A DNA stretch of 64,000 bases from Microbacterium gorillae (GTDB lineage Bacteria; Actinomycetota; Actinomycetes; Actinomycetales; Microbacteriaceae). The DNA lies in the NCBI RefSeq assembly GCF_000826185.2, contig NZ_LN648873.1, positions 267,282-331,281 of the forward strand. The letters run 5' to 3'. Under the pieces are notes generated by a model. The model made no database searches and was not told where the DNA came from. It saw nothing but the letters and a program-made list of their open reading frames with translations. Within the stretch, counting starts at the first letter, position 1. Every line of letters starts with the position of its first letter. Positions 7,593 to 18,802 of the stretch are shown piece after piece. Position numbers and translations under genes: made by a program.

Positions 7593-8303
7593 TCAGCGCG
7601 GACGCGGAGCGCGGACCTTGGTCGGGTCGATGCCCTTCGGGATCGGCAGCGAGCCGAGGCCGGAGTTCATCGAGGCGAGGCGCTGGATGACGGCGGCGCG
7701 CGTGGCGCGGTCGATCTTCTTCGGCATCGCCTTGATGGTCTTGGCGAGCTGCGCGATCGTGACGTCCTCGGGGCCGTCGCCGACGTAGAGAACGGTCACG
7801 GGGACACCGCTGGCGACGCGGCGCGCCTTCATCCGCTCCTCATTGACCAGCCGCGTCAGCCGCGCACGGTGGCCCTCGCCGACGAGGACGATGCCCGCCT
7901 TGCCGACGGCGCGGTACACGGCTTCCTGGGTCTTGGCGTTGACCTGAACGGGCTCGTCCGAGGCGGTCCAGGACCGGGGCAGGCCGGTCGACAGGACGTG
8001 GCCGCTGGCGCCGGGCATGCCGTCGATCTTCTTGTACATGGCGCGCGTCGCGAGGCGCGTCATCAGGATCATCGAGGCGAGCACGCCGAGCATGAGCCCG
8101 GTGATGCCCCACAGGATCACACTCCAGATCTGGGCGGGCGGGATCAGGGACCCGATACCGACGCCGACGGCGATGCCCACCACGAGAATCGCGATGAGCA
8201 CCCACGGGAGCCAGGAGTAGACATCACGGGTGAACGTGAACAGCGTCTTGAGCTGGGAGAAGAACCCCGGACGTTTCTCGGGGGCAGCGGAGCGTGCAGC
8301 CAT
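7593..8303 (-). CDS. DUF4191 membrane protein
   Basis: The 236-residue product belongs to the actinobacterial DUF4191 family, here beside glnA as usual. After a basic N-terminus there are two membrane spans (about 30-53, WLPWVLIAILVVGIAVGVG, and 62-84, IWSVILWGITGLMLGVLASM). A cytoplasmic domain follows with GMPGASGHVL and QEAVYRAVGKAGIVLVGEG, ending in a basic PRPR tail. The function of the family is unknown. The ATG at 8303 (MAARSAAPEK) is the natural start; the frame stays open further upstream only by chance. Confidence 0.85.
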   Translation of the reverse strand: MAARSAAPEKRPGFFSQLKTLFTFTRDVYSWLPWVLIAILVVGIAVGVGIGSLIPPAQIWSVILWGITGLMLGVLASMILMTRLATRAMYKKIDGMPGASGHVLSTGLPRSWTASDEPVQVNAKTQEAVYRAVGKAGIVLVGEGHRARLTRLVNEERMKARRVASGVPVTVLYVGDGPEDVTIAQLAKTIKAMPKKIDRATRAAVIQRLASMNSGLGSLPIPKGIDPTKVRAPRPR

Positions 8304-8420
8304 GCATCCAGGATACCGGGCTCGACGGGCGACTCCTCCCCAGTGCAGACGGATTCCACGTCCTTCCGTGTGCGGTCCGTTCGCCCTGCGCGGACGTGCG
8401 GGACCGACGAGGCTGTCCCG

Positions 8421-9677
8421 ATGACCCAGAACCTCCTTGACGGCGTGTACCGCCCGGTTCGATACATCGCTCCACCCGACGTCCCGACGGCCGGCCTCCT
8501 CGCCGCCATCGACGAGGAGTCCGGCGAAGGCGAGCGCGTGCTGCTGATCGACGTGGACGCGGTGCCGGAGGTGCTGTGGCGACTTGATGCCGCGGAACAC
8601 CTGTGGGCGCCGACGGACCTCGCGAGCAGCCCGCCGGGCCACGTGGCCGTCATGCCGTGGTGTCCCACGCCGCTGTCGGCGCTCCTGGAGCGGCGCGGGA
8701 CCGTCGGCGGGGGAGAGGCGGTGACGCTCGGGGTCAGCGTGATGCGCGGGGTCGAGGAGGCGGCCGGGGCCGTCGAACCCGGCGGAGGCCCTGCCAGCGG
8801 GACCTGGTGGGTGAGCGACGCCGGGCGCCCGCTGTTCGTCATCGGGGACGGCACGGACGTGCGGGCGGCATCGGCGAGCGCCTTGGCGGACACCGCGGAG
8901 CGATGCGCGGACCGGACGGTTCGTCGGTTGTTGGAGGAGGCGTCCGAGCAGGTCGTCCGAGCCGGGACCCGTGCCGCGCGGGTCGAGCTCGAAACTCGCC
9001 TGTTCGAGACCTGCGCGCCGCAACCCATCGCGTCCGGCGGGGATCCCGCGAACACCCGGGCCGACGTCGTCGGTCGAGAGCGCGCCGCCGGTCTCCCGCT
9101 GCGGAACCGGACGCGTGCCGCGCGACCCGTGGTCGGCCGCGCCGCCGGCGCTCGGCTGCGGGGCGCCCTCACGCACGCGTTCGCGACCGTCCGGGAGCGG
9201 ACCGCCGGAGGCCGGCGTCGGCCGCTGCTGGTCGCCGCCGCCGTGGCCGTGCTGGTCGTGCTGGTCGGCGCGCTGTGGCCGGACGCGAAGGACGGTGCGG
9301 GGGCGGCACAGGAACCGACGAGCCTCCGTTCCACCTCCGCACGGAGTGCTTCACCTGCCGCGGCCGATGCCGCGACCGCCCCGGCATCGAGTGCGGGGCC
9401 GACGCCGGCGGACCCGGTCGCGACGATGCGGGACCTGCTCGCCCGCGTCGGGACGTGCCGCGCCGCAGACGATCCGTGTGCCGACGCCCTCGCCGACCCG
9501 GCGCTGCGGGACCTGCTCCCGGCCGCGGACACCGTGGACGTCGCACTCGTGGACGATTACGGCGGGATCGCCGTGCTGCGTCTGACCGGGGACGGGCGGG
9601 ACGACATCGTCGAGATCGAGCGCCGAAATGAGAAATGGCTGGTCCGCGACGTCCATGACGTCGCGGACCAGCCGTGA
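8421..9677 (+). CDS. Hypothetical single-span membrane protein
   Basis: Not recognised. The 418-residue product from ATG 8421 has a cytoplasmic region of about 265 residues, a membrane span at about 268-288 (LLVAAAVAVLVVLVGALW), an Ala/Ser/Thr-rich linker, and an outside domain of about 110 residues containing two cysteines (GTCRAADDPCADAL) that could form a disulfide. The N-terminal part has features loosely like a degraded kinase-fold regulator (LLIDVDAVPEVLWRL), but no catalytic motif. The last codons lie in a perfect hairpin that also serves as the intergenic terminator. Confidence 0.6.
   Translation: MTQNLLDGVYRPVRYIAPPDVPTAGLLAAIDEESGEGERVLLIDVDAVPEVLWRLDAAEHLWAPTDLASSPPGHVAVMPWCPTPLSALLERRGTVGGGEAVTLGVSVMRGVEEAAGAVEPGGGPASGTWWVSDAGRPLFVIGDGTDVRAASASALADTAERCADRTVRRLLEEASEQVVRAGTRAARVELETRLFETCAPQPIASGGDPANTRADVVGRERAAGLPLRNRTRAARPVVGRAAGARLRGALTHAFATVRERTAGGRRRPLLVAAAVAVLVVLVGALWPDAKDGAGAAQEPTSLRSTSARSASPAAADAATAPASSAGPTPADPVATMRDLLARVGTCRAADDPCADALADPALRDLLPAADTVDVALVDDYGGIAVLRLTGDGRDDIVEIERRNEKWLVRDVHDVADQP
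9637..9673. terminator. Perfect hairpin inside the end of a coding region
   Basis: Arms 9637-9653 and 9657-9673 form a 17-bp perfect stem with the loop CAT. The element overlaps the last codons of the upstream gene and lies just before the sucB stop on the other strand, so it can terminate both convergent transcripts. Confidence 0.7.
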
Positions 9678-9687
9678 GATCGTGCGA

Positions 9688-11439
9688 TCAGATCCCGAGG
9701 TCAGCCGCGAAGTTCGCGTCCTCAAGGCGAGCCTTGACGGCGCTCAGGAAGCGAGCCGCGTCGGCACCGTCGATGATCCGGTGGTCGTACGACAGCGCGA
9801 GGTAGACGTAGGACCGGATCGAGATCGCATCCTTGCCGTCCACCTGGACCAGACCGGGGCGCTTCACGACGGTACCCGTGCCCAGGATCGCGGACTGCGG
9901 CAGGAACACGACGGGCGTGTCGAACAGTGCGCCACGCGAACCGGTGTTGGTCAGCGTGAACGTGCCGCCGGCGAGCTCGTCGGGCTTGAGCTTGTTGTCG
10001 CGCGAACGTGCGGCGAGGTCAGCGATCTCGTGAGCGATCTGCGCGAGGTTCTTCGAACCCGCGTCTCGCAGCACCGGGGTGAGCAGTCCGCGTTCGGTGT
10101 CCACCGCGATCGAGACGTTCTCCGAGGCCGGGTAGACGATGTCCGTGCCGTCGACCGTCGCGTTGATGATGGGGAACGCCTGCAGCGCCTCGGCCGCAGC
10201 CAGAGCGAAGAAGGGCAGGAAGGACAGCTTGTCGCCGGTCTTGGACTGGAACTCCGCCTTCACCTGGTCCCGGTAAGCCGAGACCTTCGTGACATCGACC
10301 TCGACGACCGTGGTCAGCTGCGCGGTCTGCTGCATCGAGGCGACGGCACGCTCGGCCACCACCTTGCGCAGGCGCGACATCGGCACCGTGGTGCCGCGCA
10401 GCGGCGAAACCTCGAGCTTCGGAGCGGGCGCTGCCGCGGTCGGCGCCGCGGCGGGAGCCGCAGCAGCGGGAGCAGACGCGGCGTTCAGGACGTCCTCCTT
10501 GCGGATGCGTCCACCGACGCCGGTGCCCTTCACGGAGTTGAGGTCGACTCCCTGCTGCGCCGCGAGGCGACGCACCAGCGGGGTGACGTACAGCTTCTCG
10601 TCACCGGACGCCTCGGCGGGTGCCGGTGCCGCGGGAGCCGCGTCGGTCGGCTTGGCGGCCTCGGACACCTGCTCGGTCGTCGCAGCCGACGGGGCCGGTG
10701 CAGCCGACGGGGCCGGTGCAGCGGGAGCAGCTGCGGCAGGTGCCGGTGCGGGCTCCGCGGCGGGTGCCGGTGCGGGCGTGGCCTCTGCGGCGGGCGCCTC
10801 CGGTGCCGGGGTCGGCTCGCTCGGCGCTGCGGCAGCGGGCGCGCCGGAACCGATCTTCGCCAGCACGGCGCCGACCTCGACGGTCTCGTCCTCCGGAACG
10901 ACGATCTCCTGCAGCGTGCCGGCGACCGGCGACGGGATCTCGGTGTCGACCTTGTCGGTCGAGATCTCCAGCAGCGGTTCGTCGACCGCGACGTCGTCGC
11001 CGACCTGCTTGAGCCAGCGGGTGACGGTTCCCTCGGTGACGCTCTCGCCGAGTTCCGGCAGCGTCACGTCAGTGGCGTCTCCGGAAGCGGTGGTCGTGGC
11101 CGGCGCGGCTTCGGTGGCGGGCTGCTCGGCGGCGGGGGCCTCGGCGGTTTCGGACGCGGGCTCCTCGGCGGCGGGCGCGTCGTCGGACGAGGCAGCACCG
11201 CTGCCGTCGCCGATCTTGGCCAGGACGGCGCCGACTTCGACGGTCTCGTCCTCCTGCGCGAGGATCTCCTCGATGACGCCGCTCACCGGCGACGGGATCT
11301 CGGTGTCGACCTTGTCGGTCGAGATCTCGACCAGGCCTTCGTCCGCCTGGACCGTGTCGCCCACCTGCTTGAGCCAGCGGGTGACGGTTCCCTCGGTCAC
11401 GCTCTCGCCGAGCGCGGGGAGGACGACGGATGTGCTCAT
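9688..11439 (-). CDS. sucB: Dihydrolipoamide acyltransferase (E2) with two lipoyl domains
   Basis: A 583-residue E2 subunit of a 2-oxoacid dehydrogenase complex. Two lipoyl domains (about 1-78 and 121-198) each have the lipoylated lysine in ISTDKVDTE (Lys43, Lys163). Long Ala/Pro linkers follow. Next is the peripheral subunit-binding domain ([17 protein letters not shown]) and the C-terminal acyltransferase core with SYDHRIIDG near the end. In actinobacteria this E2 typically serves pyruvate dehydrogenase and associates with 2-oxoglutarate dehydrogenase. The sucB name is the usual annotation; the true substrate is open. It is downstream of lpdA (E3), about 70 bp apart, in one probable operon. 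Confidence 0.93.
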   Translation of the reverse strand: MSTSVVLPALGESVTEGTVTRWLKQVGDTVQADEGLVEISTDKVDTEIPSPVSGVIEEILAQEDETVEVGAVLAKIGDGSGAASSDDAPAAEEPASETAEAPAAEQPATEAAPATTTASGDATDVTLPELGESVTEGTVTRWLKQVGDDVAVDEPLLEISTDKVDTEIPSPVAGTLQEIVVPEDETVEVGAVLAKIGSGAPAAAAPSEPTPAPEAPAAEATPAPAPAAEPAPAPAAAAPAAPAPSAAPAPSAATTEQVSEAAKPTDAAPAAPAPAEASGDEKLYVTPLVRRLAAQQGVDLNSVKGTGVGGRIRKEDVLNAASAPAAAAPAAAPTAAAPAPKLEVSPLRGTTVPMSRLRKVVAERAVASMQQTAQLTTVVEVDVTKVSAYRDQVKAEFQSKTGDKLSFLPFFALAAAEALQAFPIINATVDGTDIVYPASENVSIAVDTERGLLTPVLRDAGSKNLAQIAHEIADLAARSRDNKLKPDELAGGTFTLTNTGSRGALFDTPVVFLPQSAILGTGTVVKRPGLVQVDGKDAISIRSYVYLALSYDHRIIDGADAARFLSAVKARLEDANFAADLGI

Positions 11440-11509
11440 GTCGATGTCTCCTTCAAAATGACAGAATTCTGTGACAAGTCTAGTGATGCCGAACGGGTCT
11501 CGGGGACCA

Positions 11510-12883
11510 TCACAGCGCGTGCAGCGGCTTTCCGGCCAGGGCCAAGAAGGCTTCGCCGAGCGCCTCGCTCTGCGTGGGGTGCGCGTGGATCAGCGGCGCG
11601 AGGTCCTCCGGGAAGGCCTCCCAGACCACGGCGAGCTGTCCCTCGGTGATCAGTTCGCCGACGCGGTCGCCCAACAGGTGCACGCCGATGACGGGGCCGT
11701 CGACCTGGCGGATCACCTTCACGAATCCACCCGTGCCGATGATCTCGCTCTTGGCATTGCCGGCGAGGTTGAATTCGTACGCGGTCACCCCGTCCGCGCC
11801 GTGCGCGGCCTCCGCCTGCTCCTGCGTGAGCCCGATGGAGGCGACTTCGGGGTGACTGTAGGTAACCTTCGGGACGTGCACGTCCGGGATCGACACCGGC
11901 CGTAGACCGGAGATGCGCTCAGCCACCGCGATGCCCTGCTGGAACCCGCGATGCGCGAGCTGCAGACCCGGCGTGATGTCTCCGACCGCCCAGACATGCT
12001 CGGCGGTCGTGCGCAGATCCTCGTCGACCACGACGAAACCGCGTTCCAGGTTGACCCCGGCCTCCTCGAAGCCGAGGTCCGACGTCACGGGGCCGCGTCC
12101 GACGGCGACCAGGAGGTAGTCGGCGGACAGCTCGGTGCCGTCCTCCAGAGTGACGGTGACGGCATCGTCGGTCTGCGTGGCGGACGCGAATCGCACGCCG
12201 AGCTTCTGGGCGATGCCGCGACGGCGGAACGCCCGCTCCAGACCCTTGCTGACCGCGAGGTCCTCGTTGGGCACCAGGTGATCGAGGGCCTCCACGATCG
12301 TGACCTCGGCGCCGAACGAGCGCCACACGCTGGCGAATTCGACGCCGATGACGCCGCCGCCGAGGATCAGGACGCTGCTCGGGACCTCTTCGAGCGCGAG
12401 CGCGCCCTCACTGGTCAGAATTCGTCCGCCGATCTCGAGCCCGGGCAGAGAACGGCTGTACGAACCGGTCGCCAGGATCACGTCGGTGCCGGTGTAGACG
12501 TCATCGCCCACGGCGACGGTCCGGTCCGACTGCAGCCGCCCCTCGCCGTGGACCGTGGTGATCCCGCGCTTGCCGATGAGCCCTTCAAGACCCTTGTGCT
12601 TCTTCGCGACGATTCCCTCGCGGTATCGCGCGACCGCGGCCGCATCGACACCCCCAAGCTCTGCCGAGACGCCGTAAGTGCCGGCCTCACGGACGGTGTC
12701 GGCGACCTCGGCGGCGTGCAGCAGCGCTTTGGTCGGGATGCATCCGCGATGCAGGCAGGTGCCGCCGACCTTGTCGCGCTCGATCAGCGCGACGGACTTG
12801 CCGAGTTCCGCGGCACGAAGCGCGGCGGCATAGCCGCCGCTGCCGGCCCCGAGCACGACGATGTCGAATGAGTGATTCACCAT
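11510..12883 (-). CDS. lpdA: Dihydrolipoyl dehydrogenase (E3)
   Basis: A 457-residue flavoprotein that reoxidises dihydrolipoamide on E2 with NAD+. The FAD-binding [17 protein letters not shown] starts at residue 12. The redox disulfide is Cys43/Cys48 in [14 protein letters not shown] second Rossmann motif is [13 protein letters not shown]. The C-terminal [14 protein letters not shown] carries the catalytic His-Glu pair of the dimer interface. The length is normal. It lies directly upstream of the E2 gene, and pepA precedes it by 35 bp, so the three may share a transcript. Confidence 0.96.
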   Translation of the reverse strand: MVNHSFDIVVLGAGSGGYAAALRAAELGKSVALIERDKVGGTCLHRGCIPTKALLHAAEVADTVREAGTYGVSAELGGVDAAAVARYREGIVAKKHKGLEGLIGKRGITTVHGEGRLQSDRTVAVGDDVYTGTDVILATGSYSRSLPGLEIGGRILTSEGALALEEVPSSVLILGGGVIGVEFASVWRSFGAEVTIVEALDHLVPNEDLAVSKGLERAFRRRGIAQKLGVRFASATQTDDAVTVTLEDGTELSADYLLVAVGRGPVTSDLGFEEAGVNLERGFVVVDEDLRTTAEHVWAVGDITPGLQLAHRGFQQGIAVAERISGLRPVSIPDVHVPKVTYSHPEVASIGLTQEQAEAAHGADGVTAYEFNLAGNAKSEIIGTGGFVKVIRQVDGPVIGVHLLGDRVGELITEGQLAVVWEAFPEDLAPLIHAHPTQSEALGEAFLALAGKPLHAL

Positions 12884-12918
12884 TGATCCTCCTGTGAGCG
12901 GGTGCCGGCAGCTTGTGG

Positions 12919-14367
12919 CTAGCGCGACACCAGTTCGATGAGCGAGCGCACCGTCGCGCCCGTGATGCCCTTGTCGGTGTAGCCGAAAGGAGCGCTTTCA
13001 TTGGTCGCCGAACCGGCGATGTCCAGGTGCACCCAGCGGATGCGGTCCGCACCTTCTTCGTCGGAGACGGGCCCGACGAAACGGCGCAGGAACAGGCCCG
13101 CGAAGGACGAGCCGGCGGCGCGGCTGCCCATGTTCGCGTTCTTCATGTCTGCGATGGGGGAGTCCAACTCGCTCTCCATGAACTCCGGCAGCGGCATGCC
13201 CCAGGCGGCCTCGCCGGCGCTCTGCGCGGCGTCGAGGTATTGGGCGGTCACCTCGTCATCACCGAACACACCGGTGTGACGGTTGCCGAGCGCGACGACG
13301 ATGGCACCGGTCAGGGTCGCGATGTCGATGATGAGGTCCGGGTGCTCGGAGCTGGCGATCGAGAGGCCGTCGCCGAGGACGAGGCGCCCCTCCGCGTCCG
13401 TGTTCAGGACCTCGACGGTCTGACCGTCGTGCATGCGCAGGACGTCGCCGGGGCGCGTCGCGCGACCGGAGGGCATGTTGTCCGCGATGCACAGCCAGGC
13501 GGTGAGGTGGACGGACAGCTTCAGCTGCGCGGCGGCCTGGACGACGGCGAGGGCCGTGGCGGCCCCGATCATGTCCGTCTTCATGCCGACCATGCTGGCG
13601 GCCGGCTTGAGGGAGAGGCCACCGGTGTCGAACGTGATCCCCTTGCCGACGAGTGCGATGTGACGCTCGGCGCCGGCGGGTGCGTAGTCCAGCCGGACCA
13701 GACGCGAGGGCCGGTCCGATCCGCGCCCGACACCGAGAATGCCACCGAAGCCCTCGGCCTCCAGGCGGTCCTGGTCCCACACGGTGACCTCCACCGGCAG
13801 GTCGGCGACGGCGGACTGGGCCGACTCCGCGAGCTGCGCGGGGCTCTGCCACTCGGCGGGAGTGGCGCCGAGGTCCTTCACCAGCGCGACGGCCGTGGCC
13901 ACCGCCGTGGCGGCCGCGACATCGACATCAGCGTCGGTGTGCAGCACGATCTCGGACGCGCGGACGGTCCGGCCGGAGGTCTTGTACGTGTCGAACGTGT
14001 AGCCGCCGAGCAGTGCGCCCTCAGCGGCGGCCGCCGCAGTGCCGTCCTCGGCGCCGAGCACGTGCACGTGCAGCTTGTCCACGCCCGTGAAGGACCGCAC
14101 GCCCGCACCCACGGCGTCGCGAACCGCGTTCGCGCCGGTGGCCGTTCCCAGGCCGACCACACCGACCGGCTTGTCGGTGAGCTCGAGCAGTGCCACGCGA
14201 GTGAAGGCGCCGGCGGTCCCGGTGTACTCCACCGCCTGCAGAGCCGCAGCGAGACCGGGCCAGTCGGCGAGGACCTCATCTGCGGGGAGAGCGGGGACGA
14301 CGAGGAGGGTGGCCTCGGCTTCCGGGTCGAATGCTGCGGGGGACACGGAGATCTGCGGAACCGACAT
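12919..14367 (-). CDS. pepA: Leucyl aminopeptidase (M17 family)
   Basis: A 482-residue cytosolic aminopeptidase of the PepA family. The signature NTDAEGRLVLGD is present with metal-binding Asp and Glu. Other catalytic elements are VGKGITFDTGG (Lys and Asp ligands), KTDMIGAAT and DIATLTGAIVVALG. It removes N-terminal residues from peptides; some homologues also bind DNA. The N-terminal macro-like domain is about 1-170. The length is normal and the gene intact. It is the first gene of the pepA-lpdA-sucB series. Confidence 0.95.
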   Translation of the reverse strand: MSVPQISVSPAAFDPEAEATLLVVPALPADEVLADWPGLAAALQAVEYTGTAGAFTRVALLELTDKPVGVVGLGTATGANAVRDAVGAGVRSFTGVDKLHVHVLGAEDGTAAAAAEGALLGGYTFDTYKTSGRTVRASEIVLHTDADVDVAAATAVATAVALVKDLGATPAEWQSPAQLAESAQSAVADLPVEVTVWDQDRLEAEGFGGILGVGRGSDRPSRLVRLDYAPAGAERHIALVGKGITFDTGGLSLKPAASMVGMKTDMIGAATALAVVQAAAQLKLSVHLTAWLCIADNMPSGRATRPGDVLRMHDGQTVEVLNTDAEGRLVLGDGLSIASSEHPDLIIDIATLTGAIVVALGNRHTGVFGDDEVTAQYLDAAQSAGEAAWGMPLPEFMESELDSPIADMKNANMGSRAAGSSFAGLFLRRFVGPVSDEEGADRIRWVHLDIAGSATNESAPFGYTDKGITGATVRSLIELVSR

Positions 14368-14472
14368 GCCTCCATCCTAGGGAGCCGGAGGTGCCCCGCA
14401 CGCGGTCCGCGTGTTCGCTGACAGCGCGCGCCCCCGGACCCGGCGCTCCTCGGCGCCTCGTAGCATGGGGGG

Positions 14473-15396
14473 ATGCCCCTCTCCGACGACATCTACGAGC
14501 GCGCCGTGCCCCTGCGGCCGGTGCCGCGCGGATTGCCGCTGCTGGTGCTGCTGACCGGATTCACCGACGCCGGCGGCGTCGTGGCCGGGCTCATCGAGCG
14601 CTTCCGGGAGAACGAGAGCCGTGAGGTCCTCGGGATGTTCGACAACGACGTGCTGCTGGACTATCGCGCTCGGCGACCGATCATCACCTTCGATCGCGAC
14701 CACCTCACGGACTTCCGCCCCGCGCGCCTGGAGCTGACTCTCGAGCATGACCTGCTCGGTCAGCCGTTCCTGCTGCTCAGCGGATACGAGCCGGATTTCG
14801 CGTGGGAGGCGTTCGCCGAGGTCGTGCTGGATCTCGCCGACGAATACGCCGTGACCGGGATGACCTGGCTGCATGCGATCGGCATGCCGGTTCCGCACAC
14901 GCGTCCGCTCGGCGTCACCGTGAGCGGCAACCGCTCCGACTTCATCGAGGCGCAGTCCGTCTGGCAGCCGCACACGCAAGTGCCCGCCACGGCCGGACAC
15001 CTCTTGGAATATCGCTTCGTTCAGGAGGAGGTGCCCGTCGCTGGTCTCGTGCTGCTGGTGCCGCACTACCTCGCCGAGACTGAGTACCCCGGTGCGATGG
15101 AGATCGCGCTGGAGAAGATGACGGCGGCCACCGGGCTGGTGTTCCCCGAGGACGGGCTGGCCGATTCCGATCGGGAGTTCCGTGAGCGGGTGGACGAGCA
15201 GGTCGCGGGCAACGAGGACCTGCAGCGAATGCTGTCCGGTCTGGAGCAGCGCTACGACGCGTACAGCGCCGGGCGGAGCACGGATGAAGGTGAAACGCTC
15301 CTGGGCGGCGCGCCGCTGCCCAGCGCGGATGAGATCGCCGCAGAACTGGAGCGCTTCCTCGCGACGCGCCCGCGTCCGGACGAGGACGCCTCCTGA
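14473..15396 (+). CDS. PAC2-family protein
   Basis: The 307-residue protein starts MPLSDDIYERAVPLRPV and has the PAC2 fold motif LVLLTGFTDAGGVV near residue 25. It also has FRPARLELTLEHD, a YEPDFAWEAF loop and IGMPVPHTRPLGVTVSG. PAC2 proteins of actinobacteria resemble proteasome assembly chaperones and are often of unknown role. A proteasome link is only suggested by the family. An ATG 4-9 bases after GGGGGG is used. The gene is divergent from pepA and precedes sigA. Confidence 0.85.
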   Translation: MPLSDDIYERAVPLRPVPRGLPLLVLLTGFTDAGGVVAGLIERFRENESREVLGMFDNDVLLDYRARRPIITFDRDHLTDFRPARLELTLEHDLLGQPFLLLSGYEPDFAWEAFAEVVLDLADEYAVTGMTWLHAIGMPVPHTRPLGVTVSGNRSDFIEAQSVWQPHTQVPATAGHLLEYRFVQEEVPVAGLVLLVPHYLAETEYPGAMEIALEKMTAATGLVFPEDGLADSDREFRERVDEQVAGNEDLQRMLSGLEQRYDAYSAGRSTDEGETLLGGAPLPSADEIAAELERFLATRPRPDEDAS

Positions 15397-15594
15397 CCGA
15401 CGGGAACATTTCTCGGCTCCGCGACGTTGCGATGCATAAATGTGCGCGGGCTGTCAAGAGGTGACGCTCGCGTGTGAGACAATGAGTGACCGACCCATTG
15501 TTCAGGCGAACGCGGATTCCGATCCGGCAGCGAACTTGACAAGGGTCTTACTAGTGTCCGAAAACCTCCGGACCCGTCCGGTGAAAGGTGAAAC
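15397..15594 (+). promoter_or_regulatory. Leader and promoter region of sigA
   Basis: This 198-bp gap must hold the sigA promoter. TTGACA occurs at 15536-15541 but without a well-placed -10 hexamer. A GACAAT hexamer lies at 15478-15483. I cannot assign the start site. The ribosome site AAAGGTGAAAC is just before GTG 15595. Confidence 0.4.
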
Positions 15595-16874
<1,280 letters not shown>

Positions 16875-16875
<1 letters not shown>

Positions 16876-17585
16876 TGGGCGAGAACATGGCAGAGGCGAA
16901 TCCCAACAAGCACCTCGAGATCACCGTTGACGGCGTCGCGTACCAGCGCATTCCGATCAAGACGCGCGTGGTCATGCCCGATGACGACCTGAACGCGTTC
17001 GTCACCGAGTACGTCCCGGCCGGCACCTTGCGCGACGGCGACATCCTCTTCGTCACGGAGAAGATCGTCGGCATCACGCAGGGCCGGTCCTACCTGGTCG
17101 AGGACATCCACCCGCGCAAGCTGGCGTACTTCCTCTCGAAGTACGTCACGCGCACGCCCTACGGCATCGGACTCGGCATGCCCGAGACGATGGAGATGGC
17201 GCTGCGTGAGTGCGGTACGCCGAAGATCCTGCTCGCCGCCGCGGTCGCGGCCGTCACCAAGGCGTTCGGCCGCAAGGGCGACTTCTACCGCATCGCCGGG
17301 CCCAAGGCGCGCGCGATCGACGGCCCCACCAAGGGCACGATCCCGCCGTACAACAAGTCCGTCGTGCTCGGCCCGGATCGCCCGGAGGGCGTCGCGAAGG
17401 ACCTGCGGTCTCTGCTGTCGACGACCGCCGACATCGCGGTCGTGGACATCAACGACCTGGGCGGCAACATCCTCGGTTCGACACTGTCGAAGGCAGAGGA
17501 GGACCGCCTGGTGCGGATCCTCAAGGACAACCCCCTCGGCCAGGGCCACGAGTCCACGCCGATGGGCATCATCCGCCGCGCCTGA
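16875..17585 (+). CDS. CofE-like (F420-0:gamma-glutamyl ligase family) protein
   Basis: A 236-residue protein with the F420-ligase-type fold: RIPIKTRVVM, GDILFVTEKIVGITQGRSYL and a C-terminal VVDINDLGGNILG segment. Relatives include CofE, which adds L-glutamate to F420-0 in a GTP- and metal-dependent amide ligation. Members with the N-D-L-G segment occur outside F420 biosynthesis, and no other F420 gene is visible here. The start overlaps the sigA stop (TGATG at 16873-16877); ATG 16887 is an alternative. It opens a cluster with two ATP-grasp proteins and a racemase-like pair, which suggests ligation of an amino acid. The substrate is unknown. Confidence 0.75.
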
Positions 17586-17616
17586 CCGCACCCACCCCCT
17601 CCGCGAATCACCCAGG

Positions 17617-17658
17617 CACGTCCGAAACCTCCCGCGTTGCGGGGTGTCTCGGACGTGT
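17617..17658. terminator. Imperfect hairpin between convergent genes
   Basis: CACGTCCGA (from 17617) pairs with TCGGACGTG (to 17657), and the inner CCCGC region also pairs with GGGGTG-like bases, leaving a few mismatches. It lies between the CofE-like gene and the convergent ATP-grasp gene and likely ends both transcripts. Confidence 0.6.
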
Positions 17659-17672
17659 CTGCGTGTTTCGCG

Positions 17673-18698
17673 TTACTTCTTGAGGGAGAAGCCGACGGCC
17701 TTCTCGTAGTCGGCGAGGAGGCCGGTGCGAACGCCGGACACGGACGGCTTCATCTGGAACACCGACGAGTTGTGGTTCGCCTCGATGATCGCCGGGCCGT
17801 CCGGGGTGATCGCGACGTCCCAGCCCACGTACGGCGTGTGGGGCAGGCGGTGCGAGAGCTTCTCGACGAGCTCCACGGACTCGCGGTACATGGGCACGCG
17901 GAAGCCCTTGATCGGCACCTTCGTGGCGGGGTGCTCGAGGAACGCGTTGGAGTTCTTGTCCACGGCGCCGTACATCGCCACGCCGTCCTCATCGAGCATC
18001 GTGAACATTCCGCCACCGGCGAAGTTGTCGATCACGCCGCCGTTGCCCATACGCAGCACGGCGGCGATGACATGGAACGTCCCCGCCTTGTCGAGGTAGG
18101 TGATCAGGCGGATGGTGTTCACGCTGCGGGGGTAGAGGCGGGCGAGTTCCGGGTGCTGCACCAGCACGGCCTCCACGAGCGTCTGCTTGTCCGCGATGAG
18201 CTGCGCGCGCCAGGTCGCGACATCCGGGATGTCCGTGGCGTCGAACTTGGCGATGCCCGCGCCGCCGAAGCCGTCCGCGGGCTTGGCGATGACGGACGGA
18301 TTCCGCTGCAGGAATGCGGTCAGCTCGTCCTCCGAGGCGGCCGCGGCATCGATCCACTCGCGCCCGGTGACGTCGGCGAAGTCCGTGAGGAACTGCTTCT
18401 TGTCCTCCATCGCCTGGCGCGACTCGGGGCCGTTCAGCGTCGCGGACAGGCGGTACGCCTTCGGGTGGGTCATCCAGGTGCGGCGCTCCGCGGCCTTCAA
18501 CGTGCGGATGTCCCAGACCGCGTAGTCACGGAACCCCATCTCGTAGCGCACCGAGCACCAGAGCATGTCGGCCATGATGATCGGCAGCGGCGCCTTGCTC
18601 ACCCGCTTGGTCTGTTTGGCGAATTCGACCACGTTCGACCCACGGACGTGGAGAGCGCGGTCGACGAGGTACTTCACGCGGAGGGAGAGCTGACCCAT
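17673..18698 (-). CDS. ATP-grasp protein, sugar-transfer-associated type (first paralogue)
   Basis: A 341-residue protein of the ATP-grasp family often annotated as sugar-transfer associated. The ATP-binding strand is NPSVIAKPADGFGGAGIAKF (about 141-160). Later motifs are VNTIRLITYLDKAGTFHVIA, DNFAGGGMFTMLDEDG, and the metal-binding end GWDVAITPDGPAIIEANHN. ATP-grasp enzymes activate a carboxylate as an acyl-phosphate and join it to an amine or thiol. It is a paralogue of the protein at 18803-19819, sharing DMLW, AERRTWMT and TGREWID-like blocks, and the two genes are divergent. Beside the CofE-like and racemase-like genes, an amino-acid or peptide ligase is the best guess. Confidence 0.8.
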   Translation of the reverse strand: MGQLSLRVKYLVDRALHVRGSNVVEFAKQTKRVSKAPLPIIMADMLWCSVRYEMGFRDYAVWDIRTLKAAERRTWMTHPKAYRLSATLNGPESRQAMEDKKQFLTDFADVTGREWIDAAAASEDELTAFLQRNPSVIAKPADGFGGAGIAKFDATDIPDVATWRAQLIADKQTLVEAVLVQHPELARLYPRSVNTIRLITYLDKAGTFHVIAAVLRMGNGGVIDNFAGGGMFTMLDEDGVAMYGAVDKNSNAFLEHPATKVPIKGFRVPMYRESVELVEKLSHRLPHTPYVGWDVAITPDGPAIIEANHNSSVFQMKPSVSGVRTGLLADYEKAVGFSLKK

Positions 18699-18754
18699 CC
18701 GCCCAGTCTATCGACGGGCGGAACGTCGCCCCGGTCGCGTCCAGGGTGAGCCGA

Positions 18755-18760
18755 TAGAAT
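18755..18760 (+). promoter_or_regulatory. Candidate -10 box of the ATP-grasp/racemase operon
   Basis: TAGAAT at 18755-18760 lies in the 104-bp spacer between the two divergent ATP-grasp genes, about 40 bp before the ATG at 18803. No good -35 hexamer is seen at the usual distance. Confidence 0.4.
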
Positions 18761-18802
18761 CTTCGACGGTCCCCGAAGCCTCGAAAGGCGGCTACTCACC
18801 CC

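Noticed and set aside
12951..14421. Plus-strand frame opposite pepA, possibly a gene overlapping it
   Set aside because: It follows pepA codon structure and has no independent start signal or homology.
15536..15564. TTGACA at 15536 as the -35 of a standard sigA promoter
   Set aside because: No TANNNT hexamer is at 16-18 bp; it may be coincidental or belong to another promoter class.
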